Below, piece by piece: positions 20,501 through 27,863 of a stretch of DNA of 64,000 nt. This DNA comes from Terriglobia bacterium. Lineage in GTDB: Bacteria; Acidobacteriota; Terriglobia; Acidiferrales; UBA7541. Within the stretch, counting starts at the first letter, position 1, and each line of letters opens with the position of its first letter. Where the stretch lies: NCBI GenBank assembly GCA_023512135.1, contig JAIMAG010000009.1:42915-106914 (forward strand), written 5' to 3'. Under the pieces are notes generated by a model. That model made no database searches. It was not told where the DNA came from and saw only the letters and a program-made list of their open reading frames with translations. The position numbers and the translations under genes were made by a program.

Positions 20501-20858
20501 CAACGAATTCGCGGGCTCGGGCGGCGATGCCATGCCGTGGTATTTCCGCGCTGCGGGCATCGGGCCGCTGGTGGGCAAGCGCACCTGGGGCGGGCTGGTG
20601 GGCATCTATGACTATCCGCCCCTGCTCGACGGTGGCTTCGTCACCTCGCCGCGCGTGGCCTTCTGGAATCCGAACGGCACCTGGGACGTGGAAAATCACG
20701 GCGTGGCGCCGGACATCGAGGTCGAATTCGATCCGGCATTGTGGCGCAAGGGACAGGACCCGCAACTGGAGCGGGCCGTGCAGGTGGTCCTCGACGCGCT
20801 GCGCAGCAATCCCCCGCCGCAGCACAAAAAACCTGCCTATCCCAGCTTCCCCAGGTAG
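17529..20858 (+). CDS. Tricorn protease homologue, S41 family
   Basis: A 1109-residue exported peptidase. A signal peptide (residues 1-26) precedes beta-propeller repeats of TolB/WD40-like type (many SPDG and W-pDGr motifs) to about residue 560. A Lys/Glu-rich linker near 565-600 and the tricorn core follow: C1 domain, PDZ domain and S41 catalytic domain. The nucleophile region reads NEFAGSGGDAMP, with the Ser near residue 997. Downstream GLVGIYDYPPLLDGG and a conserved Glu region complete the site. Probably a periplasmic oligopeptidase. AAAGGAACAGGCG precedes the ATG. It ends near a hairpin facing the convergent arsS. Confidence 0.92.
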   Translation: MNKNSGWTAWLVGTLVLLCLVATFAAENDPPLLLQSPTLSASHIVFVYAGDLWSVRREGGDAVRLTTGVGLEYGPIFSPDGSQVAFTGQYDGNTDVYVVSAEGGVPRRLTYHPAADTAVGWTPDGRRIVFRSGRNSYAGFNRLFTVSLDGGFPEPLPLPMGEQASYSPEGSRLAYVPYWNRAGSPTTFIAWKQYRGGRASPIWIARLADSSVEPIPRKDSNDHTPMWVGNRIYFLSDRAGRTSLFAYDTGRKNVTQLIRNPGSDILSASAGPGAIVIEQLGSLSLYELESGRLRRLDIRVRGDLPGVRIRYEKVSRNISSAAISPTGQRAVFEARGEILTVPAEKGDIRNLTQTPGAAERDPAWSPDGKWIAYFSDESGEYELHLREQSGLGERRRIALGEPPSFFYSPVWSPDSKKIAYHDKRLNLWYVDLEKGTPVKVDTDLYDKPFRTLDPAWSPDSRWIVYTRQLRNHLRAVFVYSLETGRATQLTDGMSDCRFAQFDPSGKYLYFTASTDYGPTIGWLDMSSFNRPVSRSVYIAVLRKDLPSPLAHQSDEEKVREEKKEEPKPSAAEAAAGPKPESQEKPEAGRAKKEDTKVEIDFAGISQRILALPIPARNYVDLQVAKSGILFLAEAPPVPGFGAEGFTLHRFDLEKRKLDRFLDAVSAFHVSANGEKLLYAQRQRWFIAGTAQPPRPGEGALNLEPMEVRVDPRAEWRQMYREVWRIQRDFFYDPNHHGLDLRAAERNYARYLDGVAHRADLTYLFGDMLGEMAVGHMYIAGGDLPAAPQVRGGLLGADYAIENGRYRFVRVYDGENWNPQLRAPLTQPGVNVQAGEYLLAVNGRNLTAADNIYAFFEATADQAVVLRVGPNPDGTGSREVTVVPVASETGLRNLAWIEDNRRKVEQLSNGRLAYVYLPNTAGAGYTNFNRYYFSQTDKQGAVIDERFNGGGTAADYIIDYMRRPLLNYWATREGADFTTPLGSIYGPKAMIINEFAGSGGDAMPWYFRAAGIGPLVGKRTWGGLVGIYDYPPLLDGGFVTSPRVAFWNPNGTWDVENHGVAPDIEVEFDPALWRKGQDPQLERAVQVVLDALRSNPPPQHKKPAYPSFPR

Positions 20859-20879
20859 CGAGAAACGGAACGACGGCGC

Positions 20880-20905
20880 AGGCGGCCCCGTGCGCGGGGC
20901 TGCCT
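20880..20905. terminator. Hairpin terminator between convergent genes
   Basis: An 11-bp stem, AGGCGGCCCCG at 20880-20890 against CGGGGCTGCCT at 20895-20905, closes a 4-base TGCG loop with one G-T pair. It lies in the 50-base gap between the tricorn gene and the opposing arsS. On the plus strand it is followed by GGGCTATGTTTTGG, only a weak T-run. Confidence 0.45.
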
Positions 20906-20908
20906 GGG

Positions 20909-21952
20909 CTATGTTTTGGTGGTAGCTCCGGCGCAGGAGGAGCCGGCGCCCGCCGTGCAACCGTAGCAGTGGTTGGCGGTGACGATGCGGCGGGTGTGGA
21001 GCCGGGCTGCATCGAAGTCGCGGATGTGTTGCGGGGCGCCGTGGCTCAGGGGCAGCTCAAGCATCTGGTTGAAGTCGCAGTCGTACAGGGTCCCGTCCCA
21101 GCCCACCGAGAGCGTGTAGCGACACATCACACCCGCCGCCGCAGCGGGATTGAATGCATTCGCCAGCCGCTGCATATAGCCTTCGTAATTTCCGCTGGCG
21201 AGCAAAAATTCCAGAAAGCGGCTGATGGGCATGTTCGTGATGGTGTACAGGCGGTTGAACACCACGCCGAACTGCCGCTCGAGTTCACGCTGGAACTGCT
21301 TCTCGATCGCTTCCTGCTTCGGGGGCAGGAATGCGCCTACCGGGTTGTACACCAGATTCAGCAGCAGGCCGGTGCCTTCTTTTCCGTAGCCGAGCGCGTT
21401 CAGCTTTCGCAGGGCTTCGATGGATTTGTCAAACACGCCGGGGCCGCGCTGCGCGTCGGTTTGCGCGGCCCGGAAATACGGCAGCGAAGCGATGACTTCG
21501 ACTTCGTGGCGCGCGAGAAACTCGGCGAGATCCGCCTGTGAGGGAAGCAGGAGCACGGTCAGATTGCAACGGTCGATCACGTGCCGGCCGAGCGCACGCG
21601 CCTGCTCGACCAGCCAGCGGAAGTTGGGGTTTAGCTCGGGAGCGCCTCCGGTGATGTCCACCACCGGGATGTCGGTTTGTGCCAGCGCGCGGATGCACAG
21701 CTCGGCCGTTTCCCGCGACATGATTTCCTTGCGATCCGGGCCGGCATCCACGTGGCAGTGCGCGCAGGTCTGGTTGCACAGCTTGCCGACGTTGATCTGG
21801 AGCACCGTGATGCCCGTCGCATGCAGCGGGAACAGATTCGCTTCCGCCATCGTGCGCTCGAACGGCGGAAAGCCGTTGGGGGCGGACAGAATCCGGAGCT
21901 GCTCCGCGGCGGAAGCGAGCGGTCTGCCCTGTGCTTTCAGGCTCTGGCCCAT
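20909..21952 (-). CDS. arsS: Arsenosugar biosynthesis radical SAM protein ArsS
   Basis: A 347-residue radical SAM protein matching the ArsS type, proposed to transfer the adenosyl group to dimethylarsenic on the way to arsenosugars. The cluster motif is Cys59-x3-Cys63-x2-Cys66 (CNQTCAHC). The SAM-binding GGAPELNPNFRW segment and the C-terminal DUF3641-type Cys-rich end CYGCTAGAGSSCAG are both typical. It is 30 bases downstream of a peroxidase-like gene on the same strand, which is the usual pairing. No arsM-type arsenite methyltransferase is in the window, so the pathway here looks incomplete or split. Confidence 0.88.
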   Translation of the reverse strand: MGQSLKAQGRPLASAAEQLRILSAPNGFPPFERTMAEANLFPLHATGITVLQINVGKLCNQTCAHCHVDAGPDRKEIMSRETAELCIRALAQTDIPVVDITGGAPELNPNFRWLVEQARALGRHVIDRCNLTVLLLPSQADLAEFLARHEVEVIASLPYFRAAQTDAQRGPGVFDKSIEALRKLNALGYGKEGTGLLLNLVYNPVGAFLPPKQEAIEKQFQRELERQFGVVFNRLYTITNMPISRFLEFLLASGNYEGYMQRLANAFNPAAAAGVMCRYTLSVGWDGTLYDCDFNQMLELPLSHGAPQHIRDFDAARLHTRRIVTANHCYGCTAGAGSSCAGATTKT

Positions 21953-21982
21953 CAGCGTTGACTCCGGTCGACCCGCGGTCGG

Positions 21983-22315
21983 CTACATCGAAAGCTTCTG
22001 CGCGACGTTGCGCATCTGCACGCCGTGCACCAGTGCGGCACCGCCGCGAATCGCGCAGGCCACGTGCACCGCTTCGGTCATTTCCTCGATGTTCGACCCC
22101 TGCTGCAGGCACGCCTGCGTGTAGGCATCAATGCAGTACGGACACTGCACCGCGTGTGCGACTGCCAGTGCGATCAGCGCTTTCTCGCGCTCGGTCAGCG
22201 CGCCTTCGGCAAACACGGCGTTGTAGTAGGCAAGGAACTTTTCCCAAAGCTCGGGATTGCCCTTGCCCATCTCGGCAAATTTGCTCAAATCCTGCGGGTG
22301 GTAGTAGGTCTCCAT
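21983..22315 (-). CDS. Arsenosugar-associated AhpD/carboxymuconolactone-decarboxylase-like protein
   Basis: A 110-residue AhpD-like helical protein with the redox motif CPYCIDAYT near residues 55-63 and the GNPELWEKFLAYYNAVFAEG segment. I know this subfamily as the partner of ArsS-type radical SAM proteins; in some genomes the first Cys is selenocysteine, but here it is TGC. Two ATGs lie two codons apart. GGGAGG sits directly against the first and six bases before the second (22315), so the second is chosen. It leads into arsS after 30 bases, and the two form an operon. Confidence 0.85.
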   Translation of the reverse strand: METYYHPQDLSKFAEMGKGNPELWEKFLAYYNAVFAEGALTEREKALIALAVAHAVQCPYCIDAYTQACLQQGSNIEEMTEAVHVACAIRGGAALVHGVQMRNVAQKLSM

Positions 22316-22413
22316 GCCCATCCTCCCTCGGCGCTCTCTGTCTTCGATTTGGCCTTCCTCGGCGAACACAACTCGCAGAGTCGAAGGGGTCGTGGGGAAG
22401 CCCCCGAAAATCG

Positions 22414-22599
22414 TCAGCAACAGCCGGAGCCGGGCGCGCAGGCCGCCGAGGACAGAATGGTTTTGCGGTACCGGCGCCCTTTCGTCTCCGCAGGTGAGCG
22501 CAACGCGTTCTGCCCGCAAACAAACGGCCGCGGCTTGCGGACCAGCCGGTGCGGCGGCACCGGGATGATGTCCTGCGCGTAGGGCTCGGCGGTCAGCAA
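22414..22599 (-). CDS. Small hypothetical protein with Cys-rich tail
   Basis: A 61-residue frame from TTG at 22599. It reads like a real protein: balanced composition, segments DIIPVPPHRLVRKPRPFVCG and SPAETKGRRYRKT, and a tail CAPGSGCC. The frame stays open upstream to a TGA at 22699-22701 without any ATG, and GEKI-type residues there (ACEKICRLL) look coding too, so the start may be upstream or a rare codon. It lies about 95 bases before the peroxidase-like gene on the same strand. I do not recognise the family. It could be a decayed gene or a small thiol protein of the arsenic locus. Confidence 0.38.
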   Translation of the reverse strand: MLTAEPYAQDIIPVPPHRLVRKPRPFVCGQNALRSPAETKGRRYRKTILSSAACAPGSGCC

Positions 22600-22978
22600 C
22601 CGACAGATTTTCTCGCAAGCGGCCGTGCGCTGGCCGCGGAGCAGCGTGTGTCCGTCCTTGTCCTGCCCCGTCCGCTGCCCATTGCCCGAGATGTTGCCTC
22701 AGATGACGTGCGCGATCGAAAACCGTCATTCCCGATCGAGCCGCCGAAAAAACGGTCAGCGCGGCATCCAGTAAAAAATATTTCAACACCTGCATGGGAC
22801 AGAATGCTGCACGCGACTCGTATTGGACGCCCCGGGCTGCCTGCAGGATGCAAAAGGAATCCGGGCGTTCGAGCTGTGTGCCAGGCCTTACGCTATCACG
22901 CCAGTAACACGGCTGCAAAAGCCGGTGTGGAAACCTAGTGGGAAAGCGATGCAGGGGCAGTGTGGTATGTTTTCCGGG
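22600..22978. other. Intergenic stretch upstream of mutM and of the small Cys-tailed ORF
   Basis: No convincing gene, RNA or repeat was seen. The part nearest 22600-22700 continues the minus-strand open frame of the small Cys-tailed ORF. The remaining bases must hold the divergent promoters, but no strong -35/-10 pair was found for either side. Confidence 0.4.
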
Positions 22979-23854
22979 ATGCCCGAACTGCCTGAGGTCG
23001 AAACCGTCGCACGCGACCTGGCGTCCGCTCTCCCCGGACGCTGCATCACCGCCGTGTGGTTGGGCAAGACGGATTTCCTCGCTGACCCGGCAGCCCTGCA
23101 AACGCAACTGCCCGGTTGTCGGATTGCTGCCGTTCGTCGGTACGGCAAGTTCCTCCTCCTGGACCTGCTTCCCGACAATGGCACTGGCCGGCCCGGCACC
23201 TTGCTGGTGCATCTGGGCATGACCGGTCAACTGGTCGTGCAGCCGGCCGCAGCAGTTCTGCCGCCTCACACCCATGTCGTGCTCACCCTCGACGATGGTC
23301 GCCAGTTGAGGTACACCGATGTGCGTCGCTTCGGGCGAATCGTTCTGGTTTCCGCGGGCGAGCTCGATGTTTCGCTCGCCGGGCTCGGCCCCGACCCGCT
23401 GGAAATCGGCCAGGCCGAGTTCTGTGCGCGGCTCGGCCGCCGCCGGGCCAGGATCAAGGCGCTGTTGCTCGACCAGCGCACCCTGCGCGGCCTGGGCAAC
23501 ATCTACGCCGACGAAAGCCTCTGGCGCGCACGAATCCATCCCGCAGAACCTGCCGCGCAACTGGGCCCGGCAAGGTTGAAGCGGCTCTGCCGCGCCGTGC
23601 GACAAATCCTGCGGGAAGCGATTCGCTGGCGCGGCTCTTCGATTGCAAACTATCGCGATGCCACGGGTGCCCCGGGAGCCTATCAACGACGCCATCGGGT
23701 CTATGGCCGGGAAGGGAAACCCTGCGTGCGTTGCCGAACGAAAATTCGCTGCCTTGTGGTCGCGGGCCGCAGCAGCTACTACTGCCCGCGCTGCCAGCGC
23801 GCTCCAAAATCCGCCCTGCGGCCTGTCCGCCGTCCTCGCCAAATTGCTCACTGA
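22979..23854 (+). CDS. mutM: Formamidopyrimidine-DNA glycosylase MutM/Fpg
   Basis: Bifunctional base-excision repair enzyme that removes 8-oxoguanine and formamidopyrimidines and nicks the abasic site. The mature N-terminus PELPEVETVARDL is exact: Pro2 is the Schiff-base nucleophile and Glu3 the acid. The 291-residue protein has RYGKFLLL (catalytic Lys region), GLGNIYADE and the C-terminal zinc finger CVRCRTKIRC...YYCPRCQ. The start is fixed by the PELPE requirement. It separates the arsenic-related pair on the left from the permease unit on the right. Confidence 0.96.
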   Translation: MPELPEVETVARDLASALPGRCITAVWLGKTDFLADPAALQTQLPGCRIAAVRRYGKFLLLDLLPDNGTGRPGTLLVHLGMTGQLVVQPAAAVLPPHTHVVLTLDDGRQLRYTDVRRFGRIVLVSAGELDVSLAGLGPDPLEIGQAEFCARLGRRRARIKALLLDQRTLRGLGNIYADESLWRARIHPAEPAAQLGPARLKRLCRAVRQILREAIRWRGSSIANYRDATGAPGAYQRRHRVYGREGKPCVRCRTKIRCLVVAGRSSYYCPRCQRAPKSALRPVRRPRQIAH

Positions 23855-23963
23855 GCCGTGCCCGCTGCGCAGGATCCCACTGCGAGCCTGTCGTTTGGGC
23901 AGTCTTCCCGGCTCGGGGCGCCTAACTGCTTGATCGAACACGGGTTCGGATGCGGGTCTGCCC

Positions 23964-23983
23964 ATAGATAGATGGTTATCTAT
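23964..23983 (+). promoter_or_regulatory. Palindrome upstream of the permease operon, candidate repressor operator
   Basis: ATAGATA at 23964-23970 and TATCTAT at 23977-23983 form a perfect 7-bp inverted repeat around a 6-base spacer, in otherwise GC-rich sequence. It ends 61 bases before the permease ATG. AT-rich palindromes of this size are typical operators of ArsR/SmtB-type repressors, which suits the downstream genes. No arsR-like gene is in the window, so the regulator is unknown. Confidence 0.4.
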
Positions 23984-24044
23984 TTGCTGGAGAATTCCGT
24001 GCCAGCGGGGCAGTCGGGCTCTCTTCTGGCAGGAAGGGGTGGGC

Positions 24045-25103
24045 ATGGTCGTGGAACTGCTGAAAGCGGGGTGGCTGGCACTGGAAGAGTACGTGGCGCT
24101 TCACGTGCTCACCTGTCTGGTGCCGGCGTTTCTGCTGGCTGGAGCGATGGTCACCTTTGTCTCGCGGGAAACGATTCTGCAGTACCTGGGTGCCCAGGCC
24201 CGCAAGACCATCGCTTTTCCGCTGGCGGCGGGCTCGAGCTTCTTTGTGGCCGCCTGTTCCTGCACGGTGATTCCGGTTTCGAGTGGGCTCTACTATGGTG
24301 GAGCCGGAATCGGTCCGGCGTTCATCCTGCTGTGGGTCGCGCCGGCGGCGAACATCCTCGCGCTGGTCTATACCGGCGCGATTCTCGGCGCCGAGATGGT
24401 CGCGGCGCGGATCGTCAGTGCGCTCCTCGTGGCCTTCGTGGTCGGCGCGGTGATGGTCGGTGTTTTCCGGAGCGAGGAACAGAGCCGCACCACCACGTTC
24501 GCGGCGAGCCCCCGGCCGAGTGCGGCGCTCGCCTCGCGCGGGAGTGTCCTGCTGATTTTCCTGCTCGTCGTGACACTGCTGGCGCCCAACTACCTGGTTC
24601 GCGAAGGGCCCTATCTCCACAAGGTGTATGTCTGGGCGGTGAGCACGATCGTGACCGCGCTCTATGCCTGGCGCGTGAAGACTCGGCAGGAACTCGTTGC
24701 CTGGCTCAAGGAAACCTGGTGGTTCGTGCGCATCATCTTCCCGCTGCTGCTGGTCGGCGTCTTCGTGGTGGGCGTCGTCGGGGCATTGCTGCCACCGGCG
24801 TGGGTCCAGCGCTGGCTCGGCGGTAGTGGCCTGCTGCCGTCGCTGCTGGCCACCCTGATCGGTTCGATCAGCTACTTCGCCACGATGACCGAAGCGCCGT
24901 TCGTGCACACATTGATGCAGATGGGGATGGGCAAAGGCCCGGCCCTGGCGCTGCTGCTGACCGGTCCGGGCTTGAGTCTGCCCAACTGGTTGGCCATTGC
25001 GCGCGTGTTCGGCCCGCGCAAAGCAATCGTCTATGTGCTGACGATCATCGTGCTGGGCACGCTGGTGGGGTGGCTGGCCGGACAATTTTACTTCTCCCGT
25101 TAA
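24045..25103 (+). CDS. Permease of the ArsP/DUF318 (UPF0718) family
   Basis: A 352-residue inner-membrane protein with about ten hydrophobic helices in two halves separated by a hydrophilic loop near residues 145-165. The conserved AACSCTVIPVSSGLYYGGAG segment with its Cys pair and the second-half TGPGLSLPNW are the family hallmarks. Members export metals or organoarsenicals (ArsP), or have unknown substrates. The ATG at 24045 has AAGGGG five bases upstream. Its partner is the thioredoxin-like gene 13 bases downstream. Proximity to the ArsS locus favours an arsenic-related substrate, but this is inference. Confidence 0.85.
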   Translation: MVVELLKAGWLALEEYVALHVLTCLVPAFLLAGAMVTFVSRETILQYLGAQARKTIAFPLAAGSSFFVAACSCTVIPVSSGLYYGGAGIGPAFILLWVAPAANILALVYTGAILGAEMVAARIVSALLVAFVVGAVMVGVFRSEEQSRTTTFAASPRPSAALASRGSVLLIFLLVVTLLAPNYLVREGPYLHKVYVWAVSTIVTALYAWRVKTRQELVAWLKETWWFVRIIFPLLLVGVFVVGVVGALLPPAWVQRWLGGSGLLPSLLATLIGSISYFATMTEAPFVHTLMQMGMGKGPALALLLTGPGLSLPNWLAIARVFGPRKAIVYVLTIIVLGTLVGWLAGQFYFSR

Positions 25104-25116
25104 TGCGGAGCGAAAA

Positions 25117-25359
25117 ATGAAAATCGAAATCCTGGGACCGGGTTGCTCGCGCTGCCGGGCTGCCGAGGAAAATGTGAAGCGGGCACTGGCCGAGCTGAAC
25201 CTGGATGCTGAGGTGCTGCACGTAACGGACCCGAAAGAAATCGCTCTGCGGCGCATCTTCCTGACGCCGGCAGTGGTGGTGGACGAAGAGGTTCGCTGCA
25301 GCGGGCGGGTTCCGGACGTTGCGGAAATCAAGCAGTGGCTGGCTCAGCCGGGGCGCTAA
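25117..25359 (+). CDS. Small thioredoxin-like dithiol protein
   Basis: An 80-residue glutaredoxin/thioredoxin-fold protein of the TM0996/MTH895 type. The active site is CSRC at residues 10-13 after GPG, with the cis-Pro in LTPAVVVDEEV. Proteins of this type are regularly encoded next to DUF318 permeases and may deliver metal or reduce the transporter or its substrate. It starts 13 bases after the permease stop. Its stop region overlaps the stop of the opposing ATPase gene by four bases. Confidence 0.88.
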   Translation: MKIEILGPGCSRCRAAEENVKRALAELNLDAEVLHVTDPKEIALRRIFLTPAVVVDEEVRCSGRVPDVAEIKQWLAQPGR

Positions 25360-25943
25360 GCGCCGGCGCCTGTGCGGCGAATCGGTCGCACCGAGGTTTC
25401 GAGCAGCGGAGCCATGGCCGCGAAGATGCGTTCGCCCCAGATGCGGCGTTCGCGGGGCTCGAGCCAGTAGACCCGATCGCGGATGCGGTGGAAGGGTGAT
25501 GCATCCAGCAGCTCGCACAGCAGGTCGTGAATCCGTTGCTGGAATTCCAGATTTTCCGAGCGGAATCCATCCGGCGGAATGCCATCGGGCAACGGCGGCA
25601 CGCCGACAAGCAGTGAATAGCTCCGCAACCACCATTCCAGCCAGGATTCCAACGAATGCTGCCTGCCGAACTTGTTCACCAGGTAGCAGTAGTTGTCCAG
25701 CACCGAACGGTCGCAGATCACGTGGGTGGCCTGCGCCGCGGCACGAATTTCAGCGGCAACCTGGGTGTGAAGGATCCAGAGCTGGGCTTCCAGCGAGGTG
25801 CCCTCGTTGACCGGAAACGGCGCGTGCCGCGCAATCTCCGTTACCAGCTCCACATTGTATTCGGCTTTTTTGAGCAGGGAACAGAGCTCGAACGCCAGTG
25901 TGGTTTTGCCCACACCATGGGTGCCGATCAGCGCGAGTTTCAA
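25356..25943 (-). CDS. AAA/P-loop ATPase (AAA_28-like)
   Basis: A 195-residue nucleotide-binding protein. The Walker A motif GTHGVGKTT is at residues 8-16, and ICDRSVLDNYCYL resembles the Walker B/lid region of NadR- and thymidylate-kinase-like P-loop kinases. The C-terminal third is helical with REPRERRIWGERIF-like basic stretches. The TTG at 25943 is preferred because the family starts MKLALIGTHG. An ATG at 26018 would add 25 residues of non-conserved sequence. A small-molecule or nucleotide kinase role is possible, but no substrate can be named. Confidence 0.75.
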   Translation of the reverse strand: MKLALIGTHGVGKTTLAFELCSLLKKAEYNVELVTEIARHAPFPVNEGTSLEAQLWILHTQVAAEIRAAAQATHVICDRSVLDNYCYLVNKFGRQHSLESWLEWWLRSYSLLVGVPPLPDGIPPDGFRSENLEFQQRIHDLLCELLDASPFHRIRDRVYWLEPRERRIWGERIFAAMAPLLETSVRPIRRTGAGA

Positions 25944-26052
25944 GGCCGTCTCTTCTCCCGCAGACCCCTTCCTAACATAGTGTCTCGTCCGAGGGAACGG
26001 CTTTCGGCTGCCTTCCACAGGCGGACTGTGGATAATTCCTGAGGCGCCTTCT

Positions 26053-26502
26053 ATGCGCGCGGTCGTCCAACGCGTTACGCGTGCCTGCTGCCGGGTGGAA
26101 GGTCACATCGTGGGCGAAATCGGCCCGGGCCTGGTCGTCTTGCTCGGCGTCGGCCGCAACGACACCGAGCGCGATGCGGTCTACCTGGCCGAGAAAACCG
26201 CCACGCTGCGCATCTTCCCTGATGAGCAGGGCAAAATGAACCGTTCGGTGCTTGACGTGGGCGGCGCCGCGCTCGTCGTCAGCCAGTTTACTCTGTACGG
26301 TGACGCGCGGGGGCAGCGCCGACCCAGCTTTGTGCAGGCGGCGCCGCCCGACGCCGGCAAGCGACTTTACGAAGAGTACGTCCGCGCCCTGGCGGCGCTG
26401 GGCGTGCCGGTACAGACCGGCGTCTTTCAGGCCCGGATGCAGATCGAACTGATCAACGACGGGCCCGTTACCATCCTGCTCGACTCCGAGAAACTGTTTT
26501 AG
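26053..26502 (+). CDS. dtd: D-aminoacyl-tRNA deacylase
   Basis: Removes D-amino acids (and glycine from tRNA-Ala) mischarged on tRNA. The 149-residue protein has the two catalytic signatures: SQFTLYGD near residues 77-84 and NDGPVTI near 136-142, the Gly-cisPro equivalent. Length is typical for the homodimeric enzyme. It starts [11 protein letters not shown], as most family members do. The next gene begins within a few bases of its stop, so it leads a small repair/quality-control cluster. Confidence 0.95.
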   Translation: MRAVVQRVTRACCRVEGHIVGEIGPGLVVLLGVGRNDTERDAVYLAEKTATLRIFPDEQGKMNRSVLDVGGAALVVSQFTLYGDARGQRRPSFVQAAPPDAGKRLYEEYVRALAALGVPVQTGVFQARMQIELINDGPVTILLDSEKLF

Positions 26503-26511
26503 CTCGTGACC

Positions 26512-26970
26512 ATGCAGCACGATTCGCACAACAAGCCCTTCACGTTCCGGTCGGCTCGACCTGCGGACGCGCCGCGCCTGGCGGAGCTTTCCTCTCAGCT
26601 TGGCTATCCCGCCACGGCGCAGGAGATCCGCAGGCGTCTGGCTGCACTGGCGCGTGCGCGAGCCCAGCGTGTGCTCGTAGCTGTGCAGGGCGGAGAGGTG
26701 GTCGCCTGGATGCACGTCGGCCTCCGACGTTCGCTCGAAATGGCTCCCTGCGCCGAGGTAGTGGCACTGGTCGTGGACGCAGCCGTGCGGCGCGCCGGAA
26801 TCGGCCGCGCTCTGCTCGCACGCGCCGAAGCCTGGGCGCGGGCCCGCGCGCTGCCGGTCATCCTGGTGCGGTCGAACATCCTGCGCGGTGAAGCCCATGC
26901 CTTCTACGAAGCGCTCGGCTACCGCCGCATGAAAACCCAGCATGTCTACCAGAAAACACTTTGCAGTTGA
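26512..26970 (+). CDS. GNAT-family N-acetyltransferase
   Basis: A 152-residue acetyl-CoA-dependent transferase. The pyrophosphate-binding motif is seen as VRRAGIGRALLARAEAWARA (the RxxGxG/A loop), and an ARPADAPRLAELS-type N-terminus and a [15 protein letters not shown]-terminus are conserved. The substrate is unknown. The ATG at 26512 is used, though a GTG two codons earlier is in frame. Its end overlaps the next gene by 29 bases. Confidence 0.82.
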   Translation: MQHDSHNKPFTFRSARPADAPRLAELSSQLGYPATAQEIRRRLAALARARAQRVLVAVQGGEVVAWMHVGLRRSLEMAPCAEVVALVVDAAVRRAGIGRALLARAEAWARARALPVILVRSNILRGEAHAFYEALGYRRMKTQHVYQKTLCS

Positions 26971-27688
26971 GGGCAGCGCCCGAAAGTCGGGCTCGGTCGA
27001 GACAGTCCTGGCCAGGGTGATAGCGCAGCTCCGCGCGAAAGGTTCTGCCCGCGGGCGCGCTGCCTTGCAGCGTTTCGGCATCGCGGCCGAAGGCGCCTTG
27101 GGCGTCCGCGCGGCCGAGCTGCACCGACTGGCACATGCTTTCGGACGCAGTCATCCGCTGGCTCTGCGACTGTGGCGCAGCGGCGTTCATGAGGCACGAC
27201 ATCTGGCGTGTCTGGTGGAGGAACCCGGCCGAGTTTCCGAAGCCCAGATGGAGCGCTGGGCCCGCGCGTTCGATTCCTGGTCCATCGTAGATTGCTGCTG
27301 TCGTTACCTGTTTCTCGACACGCCGTTTGCCTGGAAAAAAGCGGTGGCCTGGAGCCGTCGTCGCGAAGTGTACGTGAAGCGGGCTGGATACGTGCTGATG
27401 GCTTACCTGGCGCAGCATGACCGGCGCGCGACGGCTGCGAAGCTCCGGCGACTGCTTCCGCTCATTCACCGCGGCGCGAGCGACGACCGCCGCGCCGTCA
27501 GCACGGCTGTTAACTGGGCGTTGCGCCAGATCGGCAAACGCAGCCCGGAGCTGAATCGGGCAGCCATGGCGACCGCCCGCACGCTGGCCAGTTCTCCACT
27601 GCCGTCTGCCCGTTGGGTCGGAACCCACGCGCTCCGCGAACTGACCGGTCCGGCCGTGCAACGCCGACTCCGGGCCAGCCTTCGTTAG
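26942..27688 (+). CDS. AlkD-like DNA alkylation repair protein
   Basis: A 248-residue all-helical HEAT-like repeat protein of the DNA alkylation repair (AlkD) family, which excises bulky or positively charged alkyl-purines. Typical features are the helix [16 protein letters not shown], the WSIVDCC region around residue 117 and the C-terminal [16 protein letters not shown] repeat. It overlaps the acetyltransferase by 29 bases, so translation is coupled. A run of three Cys (CCC) follows the catalytic-site Asp. Confidence 0.85.
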   Translation: MSTRKHFAVEGSARKSGSVETVLARVIAQLRAKGSARGRAALQRFGIAAEGALGVRAAELHRLAHAFGRSHPLALRLWRSGVHEARHLACLVEEPGRVSEAQMERWARAFDSWSIVDCCCRYLFLDTPFAWKKAVAWSRRREVYVKRAGYVLMAYLAQHDRRATAAKLRRLLPLIHRGASDDRRAVSTAVNWALRQIGKRSPELNRAAMATARTLASSPLPSARWVGTHALRELTGPAVQRRLRASLR

Positions 27689-27863
27689 CTGCTTTGCCTT
27701 CCGCAGTGGCCGGACAATCCGCACAGCGTCTTTCACGATGCTTCGGTCCCGCGCGGGGTCCGAACATCGACGCCGTCGGGGTGGCCTTCGATGGAACTCT
27801 GGCGTCATCATATCTTTTGGGTTAATCTTTTGCGCCGCGAGCCTGTTGTGCTTGTCGCTGGCC

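Noticed and set aside
21983..22315. Selenocysteine in the peroxidase-like partner of ArsS
   Set aside because: Some relatives have Sec at the first Cys of CPYC, but here both codons are ordinary Cys codons and there is no in-frame TGA.
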